Shown here: positions 1 through 9,138 of the stretch, one piece after another
Position numbering within the stretch: the stretch's first letter is position 1
Layout: the number at the start of each line of letters is the position of its first letter
DNA from: Alistipes dispar
Lineage (GTDB): Bacteria; Bacteroidota; Bacteroidia; Bacteroidales; Rikenellaceae
Length of the DNA: 64,000 nt
Assembly: GCF_006542685.1 (NCBI RefSeq)
Contig: NZ_AP019736.1
Location: 1,841,001-1,905,000, forward strand
Reading direction: 5' to 3'
Notes under the pieces: model-generated
Database searches by the model: none
What the model saw: the letters and a program-made list of their open reading frames with translations, nothing else
Told to the model about the DNA's origin: nothing
Program-made: the position numbers and the translations under genes

Positions 1-2992
1 GGAAGGTGTCGGTCAGGCAGATGCCGCCGAAGGGCCGGTACTCCGTATCGGGGCCCATCAGGTCGTGGAAGACATTTTCGATGTTGACCGAGGCGATGTA
101 GTAGGCCATCAGTACGATCTCGTTGGCATGGATCTCCCGGCCGTATTTGCGCTCCAGGGCCTCGCGCGAGATAAGCCCGCTCTGGAGCAGGCGTGTGATG
201 AAGGTGCCCGTTCCGGTGAAGGGGTCGAGGATGTGGACGTTCTCGTCGGAGAGCGACCGTCCGAACTCCCGCTGGAGGATGTAACCGACCGAGCGGATGA
301 TGAAGTCGACCACTTCGACCGGTGTATAGACGATGCCCAGTTTCTCGACCGTGCGGGGCGAGGCCACCTTGAAGAACTTGTCGTACAGCTCGACGATGAT
401 GCGCTGCCGGGCATCGGCTTCGTGGATGTCGCCGACCGTGTCGCGGACATAGTCGTAGAATTTTTGGAGTTTCTGGTGCTCCTCCTCGGTTTTGGTCTCG
501 TCGTCGAGCAGGTCGAGCATTTTCTGCATCGACCGCGAGATGGGGTTGCTGGCGGCAAACTGGTAGTTTTCGAAGAGGGCCTCGAATACGGGGCGCGAGA
601 TGATGTGCTGCGAGAGCATTTCGATGGCATCCTGTTCCGAAAGTCCGGGATTGATGTTGCGGTGCAGACCCCGCATAAGCTGGTCGAAGGCCCGGCGGTG
701 TTTGCCGTTGTCGGCGATGAGGGCCTTGATGCGCGCGATGTGCTGTTCGGCAATCTGGGCGATGTCCTTGGCCCAGAGTTCCCAGTAGCGTTTGGTGCCG
801 ACCTTGGTCACCAGTTTGGCGTAGAAGACGTTCTGCAGGTCGTTGAAACTCATCGAGAGCTGGGTGGTGAGCTGCTCGGCGGCACTCTCGGCGCGAGGCT
901 TGCTGTCGCTGTGCTGGTCTTCGTCCTTGCGCGAGGCGCCGACTCCGCCGAAGAGGATGTTTTTGGGCTTCTTTTTCGACAGTTCGATCTTATTGACTTC
1001 GGCATTGAAGCGGTCGTCGTGAGCCCGCAAGGCATTCAGCACAGTCCAGACCACCTTGAAATTGGGGTGGTTTTCGAGGACCTTGTCGCCCTCGGCATCG
1101 GCCGGAACCACGACCGGAATGATGATGTATCCGTATTTCTTGCCCTCGCTGCGGCGCATGACGCGACCGACCGACTGCACGACATCGACCTGCGAGTTCT
1201 TCGGTGAAATGAAGACCACGGCGTCGAGCGACGGGACATCGACACCCTCCGAAAGGCAGCGGGCGTTGGTCAGCATTCGGCATTCGCGTTCGTTTTCGGG
1301 CTGCTCCTTGAGCCACATCAGCTCCTCGTCGCGTTTGGTAGCCGACATCGAACCGTCAACGTGGTGGGCGACGACATCGACCATCGTGGCGCGGTCCTCC
1401 TCGCGGATGTCCTCCATGTAGAGGTCCTTGTAGTCGGTAAAGGCATTGGCGATTGCTTTCGAGGCCTTGATGCTCGAACAGAAGGCCACGGCACGGCGCA
1501 TCGGCAGCGGGTCGGAGCCCTTGACGAACTCTTCATCGGCGCCGAGCACCTTTTTCGAGAGGGCATTGATGCAGCCGATGAGTTTCGAGGGATCATCCGC
1601 GTCGATGGTTCCGTCCTCGCGGGTCAGTGCGTTTTGCAGCGTGGGGGTAATGTCCTTTTCGCCCACGGCGAGGATGAGGACCTTGTAGTCGGAGAGCAGT
1701 TCCTGCTTGACGGCCTTGCCGAAGCCGATGCGGTAGATCTCGTCGCCGTACATCGAGCGGTCGTCCATCGAGCAGAGGACGGCGGAGTTCTCTTCGGCGC
1801 GTTTCTTCGTCTCGTCGGTATAGAGGCGCGGCGTGGCGGTCATGTAGATACGGCGCACGGCCCGCAGGAAGTCGTTGTTGTGAACCCGGACAAAGGCGCT
1901 CTCGGTCTCGTCCTTGAGCGTAACGCCCGTGGTGCGGTGCGCCTCGTCGCAGATGATGAGATCGAACGTGCCGAAGGCGTCGCCGGTCTCTGCGAGCAGT
2001 TGTTGCTGGGCCCGCGAAATGACGTCGATGGACTGGTAGGTCGAGAAGACGACAGTCAGACCCTCGGCATTGTGCCGGCGGGCGTGTTGCAGTTGCTTGA
2101 CGATGGAGGGGACGTCGGTCGAGGCCGGAAGTGCCAGGTCGATGACACTCGTCGTGTCGTTGTCCTTCTTTTCGGTCTGTTTCGAGACCTGCGGGTCGGA
2201 GCAGATGCAGACAGCCGTCATCGGCTCCTGGGCCTGTTGCAGCCACGACCGGAGGGTTTGTCCCAAAAGCGCAATCGAGGGCACGAGGAACAGCACCAGA
2301 CCGCGGCCTCCGGTTTCGTTCTCGGCAATTCGCAGCGAGGTGAAGGTTTTGCCTGTGCCGCAGGCCATGATGAGCTTGCCGCGCGTATGGGCGGGTTGGC
2401 CGGTGGCTTCGTCGATCTTGAAATAGGCGTGGGCCTGGTCGATGGCCTCCTGCTGGTGCTCCCGTATGGCAAAGGGTTTGGACCGGGAGGCCACGCCGAA
2501 GAGGCCTTGTTCGAGGCTGCTCCAGTTGACGTCGTCGTTTTCGAGGTCGATAAGGTTCAGTCGCGTTACCGGAGGATTCTGATTGCGGATCGTCTGCTCG
2601 GCCGTGGAGTTCCATTTGTTCGTCGTTGAGATCCACAGCCGCTGTGCGAATCCCGTCATGCCGAATTCGGTTTCGAAGCGCTTGCCCGAGGTGGCGAGGA
2701 ATGTATCTACGTCGGGTTTGTTGATGAAGGTATCCGCCGCATAACATTTGCATTGAATGGCCCAATATTCGCCCTCGACGGTGCGGGCCACAAGGTCGAT
2801 GCCGGTGTCCTTGCCGCCGAACTGGTCGTGGAAGGGGAATTCCATCCAAAGCCATACTTCCTCGAGACGGTTGGCATATAATGACGTGGTTTTCAAATAG
2901 CCCTGCATAAGTCGCTCAAAACGAAATCCTTTGTCTCTTTGAGATAATGATTCTTTACGGAATTTTCGTAGAATGTCGGCGAAAGTCATCAT
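1..2992 (-). CDS. Type ISP restriction-modification enzyme (nuclease-helicase-methyltransferase), 3' part off the window
   Basis: Single-chain restriction-modification enzyme of the LlaGI/LlaBIII kind: it methylates one strand of an asymmetric site and cuts unmodified DNA after helicase translocation. The start at 2992 (ATGATG, second Met possible) gives 997 visible codons without a stop; family members are about 1,500-1,600 residues, so roughly a third, including the NPPY motif and target-recognition domain, lies beyond base 1. Seen in order: an Mrr-like nuclease (GID at 64-66, QCK at 80-82), Walker A ACGTGKT (~210-216), DEAH (349-352), TATPR, helicase motif VI-like QSVGRVMRR, a coupling region, and the N6-adenine methyltransferase SAM motif LDPFTGTGTF (~922-931). 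A TATATTTG -7 box lies at 3024-3031. The reading frame is intact, unlike the mobile-element genes just upstream. Confidence 0.93.
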   Translation of the reverse strand, partial: MMTFADILRKFRKESLSQRDKGFRFERLMQGYLKTTSLYANRLEEVWLWMEFPFHDQFGGKDTGIDLVARTVEGEYWAIQCKCYAADTFINKPDVDTFLATSGKRFETEFGMTGFAQRLWISTTNKWNSTAEQTIRNQNPPVTRLNLIDLENDDVNWSSLEQGLFGVASRSKPFAIREHQQEAIDQAHAYFKIDEATGQPAHTRGKLIMACGTGKTFTSLRIAENETGGRGLVLFLVPSIALLGQTLRSWLQQAQEPMTAVCICSDPQVSKQTEKKDNDTTSVIDLALPASTDVPSIVKQLQHARRHNAEGLTVVFSTYQSIDVISRAQQQLLAETGDAFGTFDLIICDEAHRTTGVTLKDETESAFVRVHNNDFLRAVRRIYMTATPRLYTDETKKRAEENSAVLCSMDDRSMYGDEIYRIGFGKAVKQELLSDYKVLILAVGEKDITPTLQNALTREDGTIDADDPSKLIGCINALSKKVLGADEEFVKGSDPLPMRRAVAFCSSIKASKAIANAFTDYKDLYMEDIREEDRATMVDVVAHHVDGSMSATKRDEELMWLKEQPENERECRMLTNARCLSEGVDVPSLDAVVFISPKNSQVDVVQSVGRVMRRSEGKKYGYIIIPVVVPADAEGDKVLENHPNFKVVWTVLNALRAHDDRFNAEVNKIELSKKKPKNILFGGVGASRKDEDQHSDSKPRAESAAEQLTTQLSMSFNDLQNVFYAKLVTKVGTKRYWELWAKDIAQIAEQHIARIKALIADNGKHRRAFDQLMRGLHRNINPGLSEQDAIEMLSQHIISRPVFEALFENYQFAASNPISRSMQKMLDLLDDETKTEEEHQKLQKFYDYVRDTVGDIHEADARQRIIVELYDKFFKVASPRTVEKLGIVYTPVEVVDFIIRSVGYILQREFGRSLSDENVHILDPFTGTGTFITRLLQSGLISREALERKYGREIHANEIVLMAYYIASVNIENVFHDLMGPDTEYRPFGGICLTDTF

Positions 2993-3023
2993 AATGGAGT
3001 TTGTTTATGCTACTACTTGTTTA

Positions 3024-3031
3024 CAAATATA
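3024..3031 (-). promoter_or_regulatory. -7 promoter element of the Type ISP gene
   Basis: On the minus strand this reads TATATTTG, matching the Bacteroidetes -7 consensus TAnnTTTG, about 32 nt before the start codon. No clear TTTG -33 box is seen at the right distance, so the promoter is moderate at best or activator-dependent. Confidence 0.5.
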
Positions 3032-3053
3032 CGAAGAAACCATGGGGCCACAC

Positions 3054-3082
3054 GAAAAAAGAGGAAAGATTTACTTTCCTCT
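3054..3082 (-). terminator. Intrinsic terminator of the mobilization remnant operon
   Basis: AGAGGAAAG (3060-3068) pairs with CTTTCCTCT (3074-3082) around a 5-nt loop, followed on the minus strand by a T6 run. The stop codon of the upstream coiled-coil gene (3071-3073) overlaps the loop, so the hairpin abuts the gene end exactly. Confidence 0.8.
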
Positions 3083-3712
3083 TAATTTTTTTGCTTTTTC
3101 ATCCAATTGTTCGACCTCCTGTCCCTTTAATCTTATTTGTTCGTCGAGAGCTATTCTCTGCTGAATAGTCCGTTCGTATTGTTCGACATTCTTTTTTAGC
3201 TGGCGGATTTTGTCGTCGTCCCTGTTCCATTCGAAAATATCCTCCAATTCTGCGATCCGCTCGGAGGAGGCTTCTCCTTTCATCCTGATGTATCGGTATT
3301 TCAGTTCGGCGTCGCAGATGCTGTCGATGCGGTCGTGCAGCCGATGGATATGTACGCCGCAGCAAACGACGGCGAGCGAGAGCCCGAACATGCAGAGCGT
3401 CGATTTCGAGGATTTGAAGTCGATGGTGTGGATATGCCGCTGCGGCGAAGGCAGAGCGGCGCATTTTCCGCATTCCTGCCCGAGTTTCTTTTCCAGTGCC
3501 GAAATCCGGTCCGTCAGTTCCATGCGGACCCGTTCGACGTTCGTGCGTGTGTGCCGCGCCGTTTCCAGCAGCCGGTCGAGCCGATTATCCGGTTCAGTCG
3601 GTATCGAAGACACCGGCGGGGCCGGCGGGTTGCGGTCGTCCAACCTGCGGGCGAGCGCGGCGATCTGCTTTTTCAGCTCTTCGAAGAGCTCGATGACGGT
3701 GGTTGTCTCCAT
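3071..3712 (-). CDS. Mobilization-associated coiled-coil membrane protein
   Basis: 213 residues. The N-terminal ~80 residues are charged and heptad-like (VIELFEELKKQIAALARRL, later LTDRISALEKKL). One hydrophobic segment near residues 108-122 (CMFGLSLAVVCCGVH) is followed by a second long coiled coil ending in a lysine-rich tail. Its position, 13 bp downstream of the relaxase reading frame, is that of the coiled-coil protein that often follows MobB-type relaxases on Bacteroidales mobilizable elements; its exact role is not established. It is the only gene of this element remnant that still looks intact, but with integrase and relaxase broken it is probably vestigial. Confidence 0.65.
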   Translation of the reverse strand: METTTVIELFEELKKQIAALARRLDDRNPPAPPVSSIPTEPDNRLDRLLETARHTRTNVERVRMELTDRISALEKKLGQECGKCAALPSPQRHIHTIDFKSSKSTLCMFGLSLAVVCCGVHIHRLHDRIDSICDAELKYRYIRMKGEASSERIAELEDIFEWNRDDDKIRQLKKNVEQYERTIQQRIALDEQIRLKGQEVEQLDEKAKKLRGK

Positions 3713-3724
3713 AGGTAATGAAAT

Positions 3725-4472
3725 TTAAAGTCGTTGGCGTCTTTTCTTTTTGCGCAGTCGTTCCTGACGGCGCCGTTCTTCGTCCGCATCGTAGGCCGGT
3801 TGCAGAAGATCTTCGAGTAGGTGACTGAACGATGCGGCCGGATTGCTTGCAGAACCGTGTTCGTTTGAGGAGAGTGTTTGTCGGCGGTTCAGGCTCAGCA
3901 CATGGTCGATTTTGGAGAAACTGAACTGCCGGTCGATTTTCGAGCCGTTGAACGGGTCGCCGTTCTTGGCGAAAACGACGCCTTATGGGGCGGAAGTTCC
4001 GCCGCGCATCCGGAACTCGGTGGCGATCCCTTCGCGCCGTAGCGCTGCTGTCAGCTCCGGCCAGTCGCGGCAGCGGGGTACGGCGTCGCGCAGCGTGTGT
4101 AAAATCTCGTATTTCGTCTTGTCCGGTTCGCGCAGGCGGTGCTCCTTGACATTCTCTTTGCCCGATGCGAAGTGGAGCCCGTGCCGGACGGTCAGCTCCT
4201 TGCAGGGGCGCTCCGAACGGTAACGGTCGTTACGGTCGGAGATGGTTCGGCCATCGTTGTCCACGCGGTTGAAGAGGATATGCAGATGGGGATGTTCCCG
4301 GTCGCGGTGGCGGGCGATGATGAACTGCGTGTTTTGGATGCCCATGCCGGAGAAATACTCCGCGGCGATTCCGACCATCCGCCGGTTGTCGAGCCGTGCG
4401 GCGTCCCGTGCCGAAAAGGCGAGGACGACGTGGCCGACGGGCTTCGAAAGATGCGGATTCAGCGCCGCGTGC
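3725..4472 (-). pseudogene. Relaxase (MobB/VirD2-like) remnant: N-terminus deleted, in-frame stop
   Basis: The frame begins inside the relaxase fold (AALNPHLSKPVGHVVLAFS) and runs through the metal-binding HPHLH motif (after ...IIARHRDREHPHLHILFNRV), followed by ISDRNDRYRSE. All are hallmarks of Bacteroidales mobilization relaxases. The N-terminal part with the catalytic tyrosine is missing. A TAA at 3983-3985 interrupts the same frame, which otherwise continues with typical C-terminal sequence (GVVFAKNGDPFNGSKIDRQF) to a stop at 3725-3727. At that codon relatives usually read Q, consistent with a CAA-to-TAA change; this is my inference. The gene is doubly inactivated. Confidence 0.82.
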
Positions 4473-4504
4473 CGCGCGCGCCGTCCGTGCGTATTCGGCC
4501 CAGG

Positions 4505-4984
4505 TGAGACCTGTTGTCTGTGTCTTGCTGCGCTGGGCGAGATACTATTTCAGGTAGCGCAGCAGCCGTTCGTACTTGTCGGCCGTACGTTGCGTGATGC
4601 GTACGCCCACCTCGCCCTGCCGCCGCTTCGCGTAGTCGGTAAGGCCCGCAATGAGCATCATCGTGTGCACGTCGGGTTCAGGTAGCGCTGCGCAGCATTG
4701 GCCGCATAGCCTTCGGCCAGCAGTTTGGAATGGATGCCCAAAATTTGTACACGGAATTCGTTGATCATTTTATTGATTTTCAGTGCTATACGGTTCGTTC
4801 CCATCATCCGCTCCTTCTTCTGGTTCCACAGTTCGGGCCTGCCCTCGCAATGGAAGTAGAACTCCTGTCGCAGACTGCCCGTGGTGACGCGGGCGTAAAC
4901 CGACGCCAGCCCGTTCTTTTTCGGCCTTCCTTTTCGCATCAGGAAAAGGATGGTAAAAGTTTCCTGTCTCATAACTCGTGACAT
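4505..4984 (-). pseudogene. Tyrosine integrase N-terminal remnant with frameshift and stop
   Basis: From ATG 4984 the frame reads MSRVMRQETFTILFLMRKG and on through YARVTTGS...EFYFHCEGRPELWNQKKERMMG, the arm-binding N-terminus of Bacteroidales (CTnDOT/Tn-like) tyrosine integrases. It goes out of frame near 4665-4680. Core-binding-domain-like sequence resumes in another frame (DYAKRRQGEVGVRITQRTADKYERLLRYLK), is cut by a TAG at 4545-4547, and resembles integrases for only about 10 further residues. The catalytic domain is absent. The sequence runs directly into the relaxase remnant, so a deletion has fused the two genes of one mobilizable element. Confidence 0.78.
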
Positions 4985-5228
4985 TTTAAGGGTTAACAAA
5001 ACGTCGGCAAGGAAACTTTATTGCGGCGCAACGCACAGTAAAACAGTGTATTGTATGCTGAAAAGGTGGCAGTTCCCTTTTCGGAAGCTGAAAATAGGCT
5101 CTGCCCACCTTTTTGCCACCTGACGATCTTCTTCGAAATGCGTTCCGGTTCTTCCCGAACAAGCTCCGAACAACCTTTGCAAAACGATGATATACAATCT
5201 ATTTGCACTTATTTGCACCGAACGGGCA
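4985..5228. other. Non-coding element end between integrase scar and tRNA-Leu
   Basis: About 240 bp with no credible gene. It holds the former integrase promoter region and probably one end of the decayed mobilizable element. I see no clear direct repeat of the tRNA 3' end here, so an attachment site cannot be assigned. Confidence 0.4.
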
Positions 5229-5260
5229 ACAAAAAAGGAGCCCCGGACAAAGGCTCCTAA
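5229..5260 (-). terminator. Terminator of tRNA-Leu(TAG)
   Basis: On the minus strand AGGAGCC and GGCTCCT form a 7-bp stem with a 9-nt loop followed by a T run, just after the tRNA 3' end. Confidence 0.75.
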
Positions 5261-5262
5261 AG

Positions 5263-5344
5263 TGCGGATAAAGGGACTCGAACCCCCACGCCGTAAGGCA
5301 TCAGATCCTAAGTCTGACGTGGCTACCAATTACACCATATCCGC
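5263..5344 (-). tRNA. tRNA-Leu(TAG)
   Basis: 82-nt class II tRNA. The acceptor stem GCGGATA/TATCCGC is perfect, the discriminator is A, the anticodon stem TCAGA/TCTGA encloses loop CTTAGGA (anticodon TAG, reading CUA), there is a long variable arm and the T-loop is TTCGAGT. The CCA is not encoded. Confidence 0.95.
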
Positions 5345-5478
5345 ATCATTTCCGCATGGGGTGCGTCGGGCGCATCCCCGCGGATGAGGCAAAGATAGGT
5401 AAAAATTCACAAAACACAATCCGGGCGGGGGATTATCCGGCTTTTTTTGTTTACATTTGTAGGTAATTTCGCCGACTT

Positions 5479-7032
5479 ATGCCCCGACAGATAACCCTCG
5501 TCCTCACGCCGAAACAGGCCGCCGATCCGAAGTACTGCACGTCGCTCGCAGCGCGGCGCATGGGCATCCGGGAGACGGATGTGGCGCTGGTGCGCGTCGT
5601 GAAGCGGTCGATCGACGCCCGGCAGCGGCAGGTGAAGATGAACCTGACGCTCGAAGTCTATGTCGATCGGGAGCCGCAGCCCGGCCCCGTGCATTTCGAC
5701 TATCCTTCGGTCGAGGGGCGGACGGAGGTCGTCGTCGTCGGATCGGGCCCCGCGGGGCTGTTCGCGGCCCTGCGGCTCATCGAACTGGGACTGCGGCCCG
5801 TGATTCTCGAACGGGGGTGCGACGTCTCGGCCCGCAAGCGCGACATCGCACGGATCAACCGCAACGGCCCCGTCGATCCCGACTCGAACTACGCTTTCGG
5901 CGAGGGCGGCGCGGGAACCTTTTCCGACGGCAAGCTCTTCACACGCAGCAAGAAGCGCGGCGATTACAACAAGGCGTTGCAGACGCTCGTCTTTCACGGC
6001 GCCACGCCCGAAATCCTCTGCGAAGCCCATCCCCATATCGGCACCGACAAGCTGCCCTATATCATCCGCAATATCCGGCGGACGATCGCCGATGCGGGCG
6101 GGGTGTTCCGCTTCGACAGCCGCGTGACGGACCTCCTGCTGCACGACGGGCGGATCCGTGGCGTCCGCTGCGGCGACGAGCGGATCGAGGGAGCCGCCGT
6201 GGTGCTCGCTACGGGGCATTCGGCGCACGACGTGTACGAACTGCTGCACGCGCGCGGCGTGCGCATCGAGGCCAAGCCCTTTGCGATGGGCGTGCGCATC
6301 GAGCATCCGCAGGCGCTCATCGACTCGATCCAGTACCATTGCCGGACTCGCGGCGAGTACCTCCCGGCGGCTTCCTATTCGCTCGTGAGCCAGGAGAACG
6401 GGCGCGGCGTCTATTCGTTCTGCATGTGTCCGGGCGGGTTCATCGTGCCGGCGATGACCGATGCCGCGCAGTCGGTCGTGAACGGCATGTCGCCCAGCGG
6501 CCGCACGTCGCCCTTCGCTAATTCGGGGCTGGTGACCGAGGTGCGGCTCGCGGATTTCGAGTACCTGCGTCCCGAGTGGGGCGAACTGGCGGGGCTGAAG
6601 TTCCAGCAGCGGTTCGAGCAGGCGGCCCGGCGCGAGGGCGGGGAGCATCAGATCGCCCCTGCGCAGCGTGTGTCGGATTTCGTGGCGGGCCGGGCCAGCG
6701 GGTCGCTGCCCGCGACGTCGTATATTCCCGGCATCGTTCCCTCGCGGCTCGATCGGTGGATGCCGGAATTCATCGCGCGGGCATTGCGGCAGGGCATTTC
6801 GACCTTCGGACGGAGAATGCGTGGCTACCTCACGGACGAGGCGGTGGTCGTGGGCGTGGAGTCGCGCACCTCGACGCCCGTGCGCATCCCGCGCGATCCC
6901 GCGACGCTGATGCACCCCGCGGTCGGAGGGCTGTTTCCGGCCGGCGAAGGAGCCGGCTATGCCGGAGGAATCATCTCCGCGGCGCTCGACGGCGAACGGA
7001 TCGCCGAGGCCGTGAAAAACTATATCGGATGA
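5479..7032 (+). CDS. FAD-dependent dehydrogenase of the COG2509 type
   Basis: 517-residue cytoplasmic flavoprotein. An N-terminal ~80-residue domain precedes the Rossmann motif GSGPAG (88-93), followed by the family signature YAFGEGGAGTFSDGKL (~138-152) and a C-terminal FAD contact, GLFPAGEGAGYAGGI. This matches the COG2509 uncharacterized FAD-dependent dehydrogenases in length and domain order; their physiological substrate is not known. A -7 box TACATTTG lies at 5452-5459, only about 13 nt before the ATG, so the leader is very short. The stop overlaps the start of the downstream glycosyltransferase (ATGA), implying co-transcription and translational coupling, although no functional link is evident. 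Confidence 0.88.
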   Translation: MPRQITLVLTPKQAADPKYCTSLAARRMGIRETDVALVRVVKRSIDARQRQVKMNLTLEVYVDREPQPGPVHFDYPSVEGRTEVVVVGSGPAGLFAALRLIELGLRPVILERGCDVSARKRDIARINRNGPVDPDSNYAFGEGGAGTFSDGKLFTRSKKRGDYNKALQTLVFHGATPEILCEAHPHIGTDKLPYIIRNIRRTIADAGGVFRFDSRVTDLLLHDGRIRGVRCGDERIEGAAVVLATGHSAHDVYELLHARGVRIEAKPFAMGVRIEHPQALIDSIQYHCRTRGEYLPAASYSLVSQENGRGVYSFCMCPGGFIVPAMTDAAQSVVNGMSPSGRTSPFANSGLVTEVRLADFEYLRPEWGELAGLKFQQRFEQAARREGGEHQIAPAQRVSDFVAGRASGSLPATSYIPGIVPSRLDRWMPEFIARALRQGISTFGRRMRGYLTDEAVVVGVESRTSTPVRIPRDPATLMHPAVGGLFPAGEGAGYAGGIISAALDGERIAEAVKNYIG

Positions 7033-8030
7033 AGGAGAACGAACGGCGGCCGGAGGTCTCGGTGATTATTCCGGTCCACAATCTCGAACGGTATATCGAC
7101 GCCTGCCTGGCTTCGGTCGAGGCGCAGACGTTCGGCGATTTCGAGGCGGTCGTGGTGGACGACGGCTCGACGGACGGTTCGTTGCGTCTCGTGCGCTCCC
7201 GTGCGGAGCGGGATGCGCGGATCGTCGTTGTCGCTACGCCCAACCGGGGAGTGGCGCGTGCCCGTGAAACCGGACTTGCGAAGGCCCGGGGACGCTATGT
7301 CTGCTTTCTCGACGGGGACGACCGCTGGGAGCCGGATATGCTGCGGGAACTGGTCGCGGCGATCGGCGGGTATGACATCGTCTGTTGCGATTTCAAGCGG
7401 GTGAGGGCCTCGTACGAGGCGCCCGTGCGGGAACGTCGCACGGAGGATCTCGAGGGATTCGGGTTCCTCGAGGCGACGTTGAGCCATGCGATTTCCGTCT
7501 GCCTTTGGGCGAAACTCTACCGCCGGGAACTGTTCGATGCCGAATTGCGGCATTATCCGTTGCCGCTCGGCGAGGATGAGCTCGTCAATGTGCAGATCGG
7601 CTTCCGGCAGCCGCGGGTCCGTTTCGTGGATTATGTGGGATACGACTACATCCAGCGGGCCGGTTCGGCGAACCGGCGCAGTGTCGATGTGGACTATTGC
7701 GTGCGTTTTGCCGAAGCGGTCGATTCCGAACTGGCCCGATGTCCGGGGCTTTCGGCTGAGCGGATCGGGTTTCTCCGGCTCGTGAGCCGTGTGCGGTGGT
7801 ATTTGGTCTGCATCCGCAAGAGCCGCAATCCGTGGACCGGGGATTCGGATCATGCGCGGTGGATCCACCGGGCGGCGAAGGGGCGCGGAGCGGCGTTGCG
7901 CCGGTATTATTCCCGGGGCGATCTGCTCTTGTTGTGGCTGGACCGCCGCCGCCGGTTGCGTCCGGTGGCCGTATTGTGTGCTACGTTGCAGCGCTGGTGG
8001 AACAGTTTGCAAAGGCGTATGGCCCGTTGA
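7029..8030 (+). CDS. Family 2 glycosyltransferase
   Basis: 333 residues. The start ATG at 7029 overlaps the previous stop by 4 bp. GT-A fold signatures: SVIIPVHNLERY (11-22), DDGSTDGS (44-51), the metal-binding DGDD (95-98) and CDFKR further on. No signal peptide or transmembrane helix, so it is a cytoplasmic enzyme adding a sugar from a nucleotide donor to a surface glycan. The C-terminal 40 residues are Arg-rich and may sit at the membrane. The neighbours (CDP-glycerol transferase-like protein, second family 2 enzyme) point to lipopolysaccharide or capsule building; donor and acceptor cannot be read from the sequence. Confidence 0.88.
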   Translation: MKENERRPEVSVIIPVHNLERYIDACLASVEAQTFGDFEAVVVDDGSTDGSLRLVRSRAERDARIVVVATPNRGVARARETGLAKARGRYVCFLDGDDRWEPDMLRELVAAIGGYDIVCCDFKRVRASYEAPVRERRTEDLEGFGFLEATLSHAISVCLWAKLYRRELFDAELRHYPLPLGEDELVNVQIGFRQPRVRFVDYVGYDYIQRAGSANRRSVDVDYCVRFAEAVDSELARCPGLSAERIGFLRLVSRVRWYLVCIRKSRNPWTGDSDHARWIHRAAKGRGAALRRYYSRGDLLLLWLDRRRRLRPVAVLCATLQRWWNSLQRRMAR

Positions 8031-8058
8031 GTGTTGGTACTGTTAAAGTTTTTCCGTG

Positions 8059-9108
8059 ATGAAAAAATATTTGTTGTTCGTTACATTGCCTTATGCTTAT
8101 TCGATTCTTCGGCCTTTGGAGGACGAGATACGTCGGCGTGGCGATGAGGCGGCCTGGTTTGTCGAGCCGGATTGTCCGGTTGCGCTTCGTGATGATGAAA
8201 TACGCCTGCGTACCGTCCGCGATGTGATCGACTATGATCCGATCGCTGTTTTTGCTCCCGGTAATTATATTCCGGACTTTTTTCCCGGAGTAAAAGTCGC
8301 GTTGTTTCATGGGTATGCCATTCAGAAACGTTATGAAACGATAGACGATCATTTTACTATTCGGGGATGGTTCGATCTCTATTGTACGCAGGGGCCGAGC
8401 AGCACGCCGGTGTTTAAAGAATTGGAGCGTAAATACGGATTCTTTCGGGCCTATGAAACCGGATGGCCCAAAGCGGACGTTTATTTCTCGCCGCAAATGC
8501 AGGCGCCTGTCGAAAATAAGTGTCCTGTGATTTTGTATCCGCCTACTTTTACGCGCAATGTCTGTTCGGCGCCATATCTTATGCGGGAAATCGAGCGGTT
8601 GGCGAAGGACAAACCGTGGGAATGGATCATCACATTCCATCCGAAATTGACCGATCCCGAGATTATCGCAGGTTATAAGAAAATTGCGGAAGAGAATGCG
8701 AATGTTACCTTTTTCGAAGGGGCGGATAAATTGCAATTATTGCACAAGGCTGACGTCATGCTATGCGACAGTTCGTCCATCATTCTGGAATTCATGTTCC
8801 TCGACAAGCCTGTCGTGACGTTCCGGAATTCGCACCCCGGACCGCATCTGATAGATGTTCGGAGGCCGGAAGAGGTCGGTCCGGCACTCGAACGGGCGCT
8901 GACCCGTCCCGACGAGTTGATGCGTGAAGTCCGGACCTATACGATGTTCCATGAGCCGCATCGGGATTGCCGCTGTTCCGCACGTGTCCTCGATGCCGTG
9001 GATGATTTTCTGGAACGGGGGCATGTCGGGCTGAAACGCAAGCCGCTCAATCTGATCCGCAAATGGAAAATGCGGCGGAAATTTCATTATTGGCCGTTTC
9101 GGAAATAA
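8059..9108 (+). CDS. CDP-glycerol:glycerophosphotransferase-like (TagB/TagF-type) protein
   Basis: 349 residues from ATG 8059; a GTG directly upstream is in frame but less likely. TagB/TagF-like features: an N-terminal half with a Rossmann-like beginning (KYLLFVTLPYAYSILRPLEDEI), VALFHGYAIQKRY, then the nucleotide-binding C-terminal half with WIITFHPKL, the typical MLCDSSSIILEFMFLDKPVVTF stretch and a basic tail. Such enzymes transfer glycerol-phosphate or ribitol-phosphate from CDP donors; in Bacteroidales they usually decorate lipopolysaccharide or capsule. The gene is clearly more AT-rich than its neighbours, suggesting separate acquisition. It follows the family 2 enzyme by 28 bp and is probably in the same operon. 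Confidence 0.8.
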   Translation: MKKYLLFVTLPYAYSILRPLEDEIRRRGDEAAWFVEPDCPVALRDDEIRLRTVRDVIDYDPIAVFAPGNYIPDFFPGVKVALFHGYAIQKRYETIDDHFTIRGWFDLYCTQGPSSTPVFKELERKYGFFRAYETGWPKADVYFSPQMQAPVENKCPVILYPPTFTRNVCSAPYLMREIERLAKDKPWEWIITFHPKLTDPEIIAGYKKIAEENANVTFFEGADKLQLLHKADVMLCDSSSIILEFMFLDKPVVTFRNSHPGPHLIDVRRPEEVGPALERALTRPDELMREVRTYTMFHEPHRDCRCSARVLDAVDDFLERGHVGLKRKPLNLIRKWKMRRKFHYWPFRK

Positions 9109-9138
9109 GCGTGCGGGAACGGTGATTCGGAAATGACG

